Of a stretch of DNA of 5,831 bases, positions 1-4,961 are shown piece by piece (positions within the stretch are counted from its first letter, which is position 1; each line of letters opens with the position of its first letter). A program made the translations under genes and the position numbers. Location: positions 1-5,831 of the forward strand of contig JBJMKZ010000018.1 of assembly GCA_045805565.1 (NCBI GenBank), in the 5' to 3' direction. The notes beneath the pieces were generated by a model. It ran no database searches and was not told the DNA's origin. It saw nothing but the letters and a program-made list of their open reading frames with translations. This DNA comes from DATAEY01 sp045805565 (lineage in GTDB: Bacteria > Actinomycetota > Thermoleophilia > Solirubrobacterales > Solirubrobacteraceae).

Positions 1-63
1 AACCAGCAGGACGTGGTGCGCCAGGAGCTCGACTCGGCGCGGCGCGAGGCAGGCCAGGGCTGA
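1..63 (+). CDS. C-terminal end of an unidentified protein (partial)
   Basis: Frame 1 is open from the window edge and gives 20 residues, beginning NQQDVVRQELDSARREAG, before a TGA at 61-63. Nineteen of the twenty sense codons end in G or C and the second codon position is rich in A, as expected of a real high-GC gene. The peptide is hydrophilic and helix-prone, with alternating Glu/Arg/Gln, so it may be the end of a coiled-coil or other helical tail. The other two forward frames are also open here, so the call rests on codon pattern alone. No function can be assigned. It lies 123 bases upstream of the chosen start of the DivIVA-like gene on the same strand. Confidence 0.5.
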   Translation, partial: NQQDVVRQELDSARREAGQG

Positions 64-80
64 AACCCAACTGCCCTCTC

Positions 81-140
81 GCGGATGCCCGACGGCAGGC
101 GGATGCCCCGGGAGGCCCATGGGCGCGACGTGCGATGCCC
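81..140 (+). repeat. Three short direct repeats of GC(G)GATGCCC
   Basis: GCGGATGCCC occurs at 81-90 and again at 99-108, with start positions 18 bases apart. A one-base-shorter version, GCGATGCCC, lies at 132-140. All three are on the same strand in the gap upstream of the DivIVA-like gene and just before a -10-like element. They could be binding sites for a regulator, or chance similarity in GC-rich DNA. Confidence 0.35.
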
Positions 141-159
141 GAGCTTGGTTTGCTATCAG
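131..159 (+). promoter_or_regulatory. Candidate promoter with extended -10 (TGCTATCAG)
   Basis: TGCTATCAG at 151-159 fits an extended -10 element: TGn followed by TATCAG, which matches four of six bases of TATAAT. It stands out in a locally AT-richer patch (TTGGTTTGCTATCAG). A start of transcription near 166 would leave a leader of about 20 bases before the ATG at 187. No good -35 is visible at the usual spacing (131-136 reads TGCGAT), so the call depends on the extended -10. Confidence 0.35.
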
Positions 160-186
160 CCTCCGGTGTCCGCTGATCGCGCTGAC

Positions 187-867
187 ATGACCGACGAGGA
201 GCGGAGCTCCGACTCCGGGGCCGAGGTCGACGAGACGGCCGAGATCCTGCCGGGTCCCGGCCCGTCGACCGTGGTGTACGAGATCAGCGGGGTGGCGTTC
301 CCGGTCGTGCGCCGGGGATACGACCGCGAGGCGGTCGAGACCTACGTGGCGCGCGTGAGCCAGCTGGTGGCCGAGCTCGACGCCACGCGCTCGCCCCAGC
401 ACGCGGTCAAACGCGCGCTCGAGCGCGTCGGAGAGGAGACCGCGAGCATCCTGCGCCAGGCGCAGGAGACGGCGCAGCAGATGACCGCGCGCGCCGAGGC
501 CCGCGGCCGCGAACGCGAGCAGCAGGCCGAGCGGGAGGCCAGGAGGATGAAGGCCGAAGCGCAGGCCGAGGTCCGCCGGCTGGACGCCGACACCGATCGC
601 ATCTGGGAGGAACGGCAGCGACTCCTGGAGGACACGCGCAAGCTGGCGGAGCTGTTGCTGCGGGTGGCCGATGACGCCGAGGAGCGGTTCCCGCCGGAGC
701 TGCCCGAGCCAAGTGACTCGGCGCGACCGAGCGAGGAAGAGCGCCAGAACGAGGACGAGCGCCAGACCGAGGACTCCACCGACGAGGTGCTGGGCGCCGC
801 GGGCCATCCGGTCCAGCGCCCCAGCGAGGACGGTCCCCCGCACGGCGCACCGCCTCCGCCGGGTTGA
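187..867 (+). CDS. DivIVA-domain coiled-coil protein
   Basis: This 226-residue protein is acidic and low-complexity at both ends. Residues about 31-65 resemble the N-terminal DivIVA membrane- and curvature-binding module, with FPVVRRGYD at 38-46 followed by a helix containing V50, Y53 and V54. Residues about 72-165 form a long Glu/Arg/Gln/Ala coiled coil. The tail from about 166 is disordered and rich in Glu, Pro and Ser. DivIVA and Wag31 family proteins recruit division, polar-growth or shape factors to the cytoplasmic face of the membrane. Which of these this protein does cannot be read from sequence. The ATG at 187 was chosen over the in-frame ATG at 85. The extra 34 residues would read like non-coding sequence (Cys- and Pro-containing, not conserved-looking), and a candidate -10 lies at 151-159. 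No clear Shine-Dalgarno precedes 187. The family is likely; the exact role is unknown. Confidence 0.82.
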   Translation: MTDEERSSDSGAEVDETAEILPGPGPSTVVYEISGVAFPVVRRGYDREAVETYVARVSQLVAELDATRSPQHAVKRALERVGEETASILRQAQETAQQMTARAEARGREREQQAEREARRMKAEAQAEVRRLDADTDRIWEERQRLLEDTRKLAELLLRVADDAEERFPPELPEPSDSARPSEEERQNEDERQTEDSTDEVLGAAGHPVQRPSEDGPPHGAPPPPG

Positions 868-965
868 TCGACGCTCTCGCCGCACCCCGGGGAGCCGCGC
901 CCCTCGTCGTGAACGCGACGCAACGCTCGTCGGTCGTCACCTAGAGGCGCCGACGGGGTAAGAAG

Positions 966-978
966 GACCCGACGGGTC
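966..978. promoter_or_regulatory. Short perfect inverted repeat GACCC-GAC-GGGTC
   Basis: A five-base inverted repeat with a three-base centre lies 11 bases upstream of the Shine-Dalgarno of the GlsB/YeaQ-type gene. Its position would suit an operator or a small 5' leader hairpin. It is short enough to occur by chance, and there is no second copy to support it. Confidence 0.2.
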
Positions 979-988
979 AAATCGTTGC

Positions 989-996
989 GAGGAGGT
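989..996 (+). promoter_or_regulatory. Strong ribosome binding site (GAGGAGGT)
   Basis: GAGGAGGT is an eight-base match to the anti-Shine-Dalgarno sequence and ends five bases before the ATG at 1002. It fixes the start of the GlsB/YeaQ-type gene and is one of only two strong Shine-Dalgarno sequences in the window. The other precedes the ACG codon at 4962. Confidence 0.8.
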
Positions 997-1001
997 CGGT
1001 C

Positions 1002-1271
1002 ATGGGGATCATCGGATGGATCGTTCTGGGGCTGTTCGCCGGCGCCATCGCCAAGCTCCTACTGCCGGGCCCCGACCCGGGCGGCATCATCGTCACCACG
1101 CTGATCGGCATCGCGGGCGCGCTGGTCGGCGGTTTCATCGCCACCAAGCTCCACCTCGGAAGCGTTCGCCACTTCTTCGACCTCGCGACCTGGCTGTGCG
1201 CGATCGGCGGGTCGATGCTGCTGCTCCTGGTGTACCGCCTGTTCACAGGGGGGCGCCGAGCGGGGGTGTAG
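1002..1271 (+). CDS. GlsB/YeaQ/YmgE-family stress-response membrane protein
   Basis: This 89-residue, very hydrophobic protein matches the small-membrane-protein family known as GlsB/YeaQ/YmgE or transglycosylase-associated protein. It begins with the typical MGIIGWIVLG, then a Gly/Ala-rich helix and the L-PGPDPGG turn at 21-28. A second helix follows with the GIAGALVGGF glycine pattern at 36-45. Predicted helices are about 2-20, 28-48 and 60-81, followed by a short basic tail (GGRRAGV). Length is close to the usual 80-90 residues, so it looks complete. Members are often induced in general stress, but their molecular function is poorly known. The family's transglycosylase name does not prove enzymatic activity. 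The start is secured by GAGGAGGT at 989-996. The 134-base gap upstream suggests its own promoter, though I see no convincing -35/-10 pair. Family assignment is confident; the role is not. Confidence 0.93.
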   Translation: MGIIGWIVLGLFAGAIAKLLLPGPDPGGIIVTTLIGIAGALVGGFIATKLHLGSVRHFFDLATWLCAIGGSMLLLLVYRLFTGGRRAGV

Positions 1272-1298
1272 CCGTCCGCCCGCGAGTGAGCGGTCGGC
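1271..1298 (+). terminator. Possible stem-loop after the GlsB/YeaQ-type gene
   Basis: GCCGTCCGC at 1271-1279 can pair with GCGGTCGGC at 1290-1298, giving eight G-C pairs interrupted by one T-T mismatch around a ten-base loop. The stem begins on the last base of the TAG stop codon. No T-run follows, so this is not a classical intrinsic terminator. It could be a U-less hairpin terminator or a 3'-end stabiliser. Confidence 0.3.
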
Positions 1299-1352
1299 AA
1301 ACCGGGTATGGCGCGAGGATGAGAGCGGTGGGGCGAGAACCTGCCGTACGGC

Positions 1353-1865
1353 ATGAGTCCTGACCAGCCCGCCAGTCCAGACGCCGAACGCGACGACGAC
1401 CGCGCGGACGCGGAGCGCGAAGGCGAGCGCGAGGACGCCGAGCGCGAACGCGAGGGGAAGGAAGCCGAGCGCGAAGAGGGCGGCGCCGAGGGCGAGGACG
1501 GACGGAGCCTGCGAGACGACGTCAAGGAGCTTCCCGGGGCGATGCGCGAGGACACCCGGCGCGTCTATCGGCAAGCCGACGAGAGCCTGTCCGAGCGGAT
1601 GGAGCGCCAGCCGGCGTTCGAGCGCGCGCTCGACCTGCGCATCGTGCTGGCGTCCTTGGCGATCGCCTTCGTGCTGGCGCTGGTCCTGCGGCTGCTGGGG
1701 TTGTCGCCGGTGATCAGCATCGTCATCTTCCTCATCGCCCTGGCTGGCCTGTGGGTCGGTCTGGCCAGGTTCTACTCGGCGCGGCGCCCCAAGTCGCGGC
1801 CGGACGGCGAGCGCGAGGCCGAGCAGGAGGACGAGGACGGCTCAGACGACGAGGAGGGTGGCTAG
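1353..1865 (+). CDS. Small membrane protein with Glu/Arg-rich N-terminal arm (hypothetical)
   Basis: I do not recognise a family for this 170-residue protein. Residues 1-50 are extremely charged, built from Glu-Arg and Ala-Glu-Arg units with no hydrophobic core, and are probably disordered or a single extended helix. Residues about 51-94 are an amphipathic charged segment (DDVKELPGAMREDTRRVYRQ). Two hydrophobic helices follow at about 96-116 and 119-140, separated by a short turn (GLSP), consistent with a membrane hairpin with both ends in the cytoplasm. The last 25 residues are again charged, ending in an acidic Asp/Glu run. The ATG at 1353 is the first ATG after the in-frame stop at 1320-1322. 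It lacks a good Shine-Dalgarno, so the exact start is less sure. The TM pair and clean codon pattern make it a real gene. No catalytic residues are evident; a scaffold or envelope role would be a guess. Confidence 0.75.
   Translation: MSPDQPASPDAERDDDRADAEREGEREDAEREREGKEAEREEGGAEGEDGRSLRDDVKELPGAMREDTRRVYRQADESLSERMERQPAFERALDLRIVLASLAIAFVLALVLRLLGLSPVISIVIFLIALAGLWVGLARFYSARRPKSRPDGEREAEQEDEDGSDDEEGG
1411..1480 (+). repeat. Low-complexity Glu-Arg coding repeat
   Basis: Within the small membrane protein gene, the DNA is an imperfect array of GAGCGCGA-type units. The 12-mer GCCGAGCGCGAA occurs identically at 1437-1448 and 1464-1475. It encodes the repeated Ala-Glu-Arg-Glu of the N-terminal arm. 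The pattern suggests expansion by slippage or short duplication, and such a tract could vary in length between strains. Confidence 0.55.
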
Positions 1866-1883
1866 CCGCCCCCGCCTCTAGCC
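1860..1883 (+). terminator. Possible stem-loop at the stop codon of the Glu/Arg-rich membrane protein gene
   Basis: GGCTAG at 1860-1865 contains the TAG stop and can pair perfectly with CTAGCC at 1878-1883 around a 12-base C-rich loop. There is no following T-run. The stem has only six pairs, so this is a weak candidate. Confidence 0.25.
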
Positions 1884-1928
1884 GTGCCCCGGCTCGTGGT
1901 GGCGGTCGCACCGGGCCGGGACCGGGGG

Positions 1929-1934
1929 TATCCT
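1929..1934 (+). promoter_or_regulatory. Candidate -10 element TATCCT just upstream of a GTG start
   Basis: TATCCT lies nine bases before the GTG at 1944, which would place the transcript start at about 1941-1944. That geometry fits a leaderless or nearly leaderless mRNA, a common arrangement in Actinobacteria. There is no Shine-Dalgarno between this element and the start codon. A -35 is not evident (1906-1911 reads TCGCAC). Confidence 0.4.
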
Positions 1935-1943
1935 TGCCCTGCT

Positions 1944-2522
1944 GTGGCGGAGACGCAGGGACGTGCACCGGGACGGCGAGGACCAACCAATCGCCTCCGC
2001 CTCGGCGCGGTGATCGCCGTCGGCCTCGCGGTGGTTTTCGTCGCCTGGCTGCTGCTGCGCGGCGGGGAGAACAAGCCGGCTGCCACTCGCGCCCCCGCGA
2101 CGGCGATGAACCTCACGCAGCTGCGCGCGTTCGCCGCCTCCGCCGGCCACCCCGTGTACTGGGCCGGTCCGCGCCCATCCGGGGCTCCGGCTAAGGGCCT
2201 GGCCTACGAGGTCTCGCAGACCAGGGACCGCTCGATCTACATTCGCTACCTCCCGCCCGGGGTGGCCGCAGGCTCCAACCGGCTGTTTCTCACCGTCGGC
2301 ACCTACGTCAATGGGAGGGCGCGCGCGACGGTGCGTCAAGCCCTGGCGCGACCTGGGGCGACGCGCGCTCGGGGCCCGGGCAGGGAAACCGCGGTCGTCA
2401 ACGCGAGCCGTCCGCACAGCGTGTACTTCGCGGCGCCGGACGGGCGCTTCCTGATCGAGGTCTACGACCCGAACGCGGCACGCGCCCGCAGCCTCGCGAG
2501 CACCGTCGGTCCCATCCGCTGA
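1944..2522 (+). CDS. Single-pass membrane protein with extracytoplasmic domain (hypothetical)
   Basis: This 192-residue protein starts at GTG 1944. A longer in-frame reading from ATG 1884 exists. Its 20 extra residues look non-coding, and it would run across the -10-like TATCCT. From 1944 the protein has a basic cytoplasmic N-terminus (residues 1-18, rich in Arg), one membrane helix at about 19-38 and a short linker. The remaining soluble domain of about 140 residues should lie outside the membrane, by the positive-inside rule. That domain has an N-terminal helix (LTQLRAFAASAGHPVYWAG, 57-75). Beta-rich stretches follow, such as SIYIRYLPPGV (97-107), RLFLTVGTYV (113-122) and SVYFAAPDGRFLIEVYDP (159-176). 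There is no Cys, no lipobox and no obvious catalytic motif. It resembles conserved hypothetical proteins I associate with Solirubrobacterales, but I cannot name a family. The next gene starts 49 bases downstream on the same strand. Confidence 0.75.
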   Translation: MAETQGRAPGRRGPTNRLRLGAVIAVGLAVVFVAWLLLRGGENKPAATRAPATAMNLTQLRAFAASAGHPVYWAGPRPSGAPAKGLAYEVSQTRDRSIYIRYLPPGVAAGSNRLFLTVGTYVNGRARATVRQALARPGATRARGPGRETAVVNASRPHSVYFAAPDGRFLIEVYDPNAARARSLASTVGPIR

Positions 2523-2571
2523 GGCGCGCCACGCCGCCGGCAACCACGAGCGGAGCGCACGAGCCCCGCCG

Positions 2572-4920
2572 ATGACGCTGCTCGTCACGTGGGTCGTGGC
2601 GCCACTCGTCCTGGGCGCGCTCGCGGCGGGCTGCGGAATGCTCGCCGCCCGCGTGAGCGGCATCCAGCTTCCCGGGTCGCTGGTGGTGCCGGTCGGGCTG
2701 TCGGCGGTCGTCATCGTCGCCGGCTTCTTCACTGTCGCGGGCCCCACCGCCGAGCTCGCCCCGCCCGCGGTGCTCGGAGTGGCGGTGGTCGGCGCCCTGC
2801 TCGGGTATCGCCGGCGGCGCCTCGGCGCCGAGCGGGAGCGCCGCTGGCATGCGGTCGCGCCGCCGGCGGTGGCAGCGGTGGCGGTGTTCCTGGTCTACGC
2901 GGCGCCGGTCGTCCTCTCCGGCGAGGCCACGTTCGCGGGCTACGTCAAGCTCGACGACACCGCGACTTGGCTCGCCCAGGCGGACCAGGTGATGCACCAC
3001 GGGCGCTCGCTGGACGGGCTTGCGCCGTCCTCCTACGAGGCGACGCTCGCTTCCTACGTCGGCCACGGCTACCCGGTGGGCGCGATGCTCCCGCTGGGTG
3101 TCGCCGGGGCGATCAGCGGCGAGGACGTCGCCTGGGTGTTCCAGCCCTACCTGGCGTTCCTGGCCGCGAATCTGGCACTCGCGCTGTGGGCGCTGCTGGA
3201 GCCGGTCGTCGAGGACCGCTGGCTGCGCACGCTCACGGCCGCCATCGCCGCGCAGCCCGCGTTGCTGTTCGGTTACGCGCTGTGGGGCGGGGTCAAGGAG
3301 CTGCTGGCGGCGGCGATGCTGGCGACGCTCGCCGCGCTCGTGCCGGTGACCGTCTCCTCGCTCTCGCGCGACAGGCCATCCTGGCGAGCACCGGTCTGCC
3401 TGGCCCTCCCTTGCGCGGGCCTGCTCGCCGCGCTCTCGCTGGGAGGTCTCGCCTGGGTCGGGCCCGCCCTCCTCGTCAGCGCTCCGGCGGTCGTGTTCGG
3501 GCTGGGCCGCTCCGGAGCGCTTCGCCAGGGCTTCAGGCTGGCCGTGCTGATCGTCGCGCTGGCCGCTCCCTCGTTCGCGGGGGCCAACCTGTTCGTGCAA
3601 TCGGGCGCGACGGTCCTCACCAGCGGCTCCGAGCTGGGGAACCTGGTCGCACCCCTCGACCCGCTGCAGGTCCTCGGCGTCTGGCTCGCGGGAGATTTCC
3701 GGGCTCCGCCCGTCGATCGCGGACCGACGAACGTGCTGCTGATGGCGGTCGCTCTGGCGGCGCTCGGAGGGGTCGCGCTGGTCCGGCGCCGGCGCGCCAC
3801 GGGAATGTCCGCCTACCTCGGCGCAGCGGCGCTGGGGGCGGCCGGCCTGGCGGTCGTGGGCTCGCCGTGGGTCGCGGGGAAGGGCTTCGCCACCGCATCG
3901 CCGGCGTTCCTGCTGGCGGCGATGGCGGCGGCATGCTGGCTCCTGCAGCGGGGACGTCGCGTCGAGGGCGCCGTGCTCGCCCTGGCGATCGGCGGCGGCG
4001 TACTCGCCTCCAACTTCCTCGCCTATCACGACGTCTGGCTCGCGCCGCGAGATTCGCTGGTCGAGCTCGAGGTCATCGGCAAGCGGATCGCCGGCCAGGG
4101 ACCGACCCTGATGACCTCCTTCGAGCCCTTCGGCGTGCGTCACTTCCTTCGCGCCGCAGACCCCGAGGGGGCCTCCGAGCTGCGCCGCCGCCGGATTCCG
4201 TTGCGCGACGGCTCGCTGCTGCCCAAGGGCGAGACCGCCGACATCGACCGCTTCAGGCTCCCCGACGTACTCACCTACCGCACGCTGGTCCTGCGACGTT
4301 CGCCCCTCGCCAGCCGGCCGCCATCGCCCTACCGGCTCATCTGGCGAGGACACGTCTGGGAGGTCTGGCAGCGGCCGGCGGGCGCGGGCGCGACGATCCT
4401 CGAGCACTTCGCGCTCGGGCGCGGCCGGCAGCCGGCGAGCCGGGCGCCATGTGGCGAGGTTCGGCGTCTGGCGATGGAGGCTGGCAGCCGGGGCACCCTC
4501 GCCGTGGCCACGCGCCCGCAGGCGCTCGTGGTGGAACTCGGCGGGCGGGATCGCCTCGCCGCCCGCATCGTGGTTCCCGTGGCCGGGCACTGGAGCGTAT
4601 GGCTGGGAGGCTCCTTCAAGCCACTGGTCGACGTGTACGTCGACGGACGTCGGGTCGGGGAGGCGCGCGGCCGCATCGACCACGCCGGAGCCATCTGGAG
4701 GCTCGGCCAGGCCGACCTCAGGGCAGGTCCCGCTGCGCTGACCGTCCGCGCCGATCGGCCCGACTGGAGGCCCGGCAGCGGTGGGGCCTCGCTGCCGGCG
4801 GGCCCGCTCGTGCTCGCCCGGCCGGCCAGCGACAAGGTGGCGCTCGTCCCCGCGCGTGACTGGCGGCGACTGTGTGGAAGGGCACTCGACTGGATCGAGG
4901 CGCTGGGACCCGCGGCATAA
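2572..4920 (+). CDS. Polytopic membrane protein, probable GT-C-type glycosyltransferase
   Basis: This 782-residue protein has about twelve to fourteen hydrophobic helices between residues 2 and 485, followed by about 300 residues with no membrane segment. Helices fall near 2-27, 36-56, 64-80, 94-115, 166-183, 188-210, 219-262, 273-308, 321-340, 387-431 and 440-485, some of these ranges holding two. The loop after the fourth helix carries KLDDTATWLAQAD (126-138). An acidic pair in an early extracytoplasmic loop is typical of GT-C enzymes, which use polyprenyl-phosphate sugars, so D128 and D129 are the candidate catalytic residues. A later loop, SPWVAGKGFATASPAFLLAA (431-450), looks like a second conserved site. 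The soluble part has a mixed region (about 500-600) and then a beta-rich segment (about 640-750, with LVVELGG and DVYVDGRRVG) resembling a carbohydrate-binding or jelly-roll domain. The ATG at 2572 lacks a strong Shine-Dalgarno. The GT-C assignment is inferred from topology and the acidic pair, and an unrelated transporter or flippase remains possible. Confidence 0.72.
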   Translation: MTLLVTWVVAPLVLGALAAGCGMLAARVSGIQLPGSLVVPVGLSAVVIVAGFFTVAGPTAELAPPAVLGVAVVGALLGYRRRRLGAERERRWHAVAPPAVAAVAVFLVYAAPVVLSGEATFAGYVKLDDTATWLAQADQVMHHGRSLDGLAPSSYEATLASYVGHGYPVGAMLPLGVAGAISGEDVAWVFQPYLAFLAANLALALWALLEPVVEDRWLRTLTAAIAAQPALLFGYALWGGVKELLAAAMLATLAALVPVTVSSLSRDRPSWRAPVCLALPCAGLLAALSLGGLAWVGPALLVSAPAVVFGLGRSGALRQGFRLAVLIVALAAPSFAGANLFVQSGATVLTSGSELGNLVAPLDPLQVLGVWLAGDFRAPPVDRGPTNVLLMAVALAALGGVALVRRRRATGMSAYLGAAALGAAGLAVVGSPWVAGKGFATASPAFLLAAMAAACWLLQRGRRVEGAVLALAIGGGVLASNFLAYHDVWLAPRDSLVELEVIGKRIAGQGPTLMTSFEPFGVRHFLRAADPEGASELRRRRIPLRDGSLLPKGETADIDRFRLPDVLTYRTLVLRRSPLASRPPSPYRLIWRGHVWEVWQRPAGAGATILEHFALGRGRQPASRAPCGEVRRLAMEAGSRGTLAVATRPQALVVELGGRDRLAARIVVPVAGHWSVWLGGSFKPLVDVYVDGRRVGEARGRIDHAGAIWRLGQADLRAGPAALTVRADRPDWRPGSGGASLPAGPLVLARPASDKVALVPARDWRRLCGRALDWIEALGPAA

Positions 4921-4950
4921 TCCGCCCGCCCGCACGACACGTCTAGGGCC

Positions 4951-4956
4951 AGGAGG
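4951..4956 (+). promoter_or_regulatory. Perfect Shine-Dalgarno (AGGAGG) placed before an ACG codon
   Basis: AGGAGG is followed by GGGCG and then ACG at 4962. The spacing of five bases matches what precedes a normal start codon, and it is very close to the arrangement at the GlsB/YeaQ-type gene. No ATG, GTG or TTG lies within reach in any useful frame. It is therefore the main evidence that translation of the methyltransferase begins at 4962. Confidence 0.65.
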
Positions 4957-4961
4957 GGGCG

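Noticed and set aside
85..186. N-terminal extension of the DivIVA-like protein from ATG 85
   Set aside because: The 34 extra residues do not look like the family's N-terminus, they cover repeats and a -10-like element, and no Shine-Dalgarno precedes the ATG.
956..961. GGGTAA as a SigB-type -10 for the GlsB/YeaQ-type gene
   Set aside because: No GTTT-like -35 is present at suitable spacing (934-939 reads GTCGTC), so a stress-sigma promoter is not supported.
2589..4859. A 756-residue forward open frame overlapping the membrane protein gene
   Set aside because: It is an Arg/Gly/Ala-rich shadow with no domain pattern. Long stop-free frames are common at this GC content.
2398..4935. An 845-residue open frame on the minus strand, antisense to the large membrane protein gene
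   Set aside because: Its translation is Arg/Gly/Asp/Gln-rich without hydrophobic core or domain pattern, as expected when a GC-rich gene is read backwards. The plus strand gives a coherent multi-helix membrane protein.
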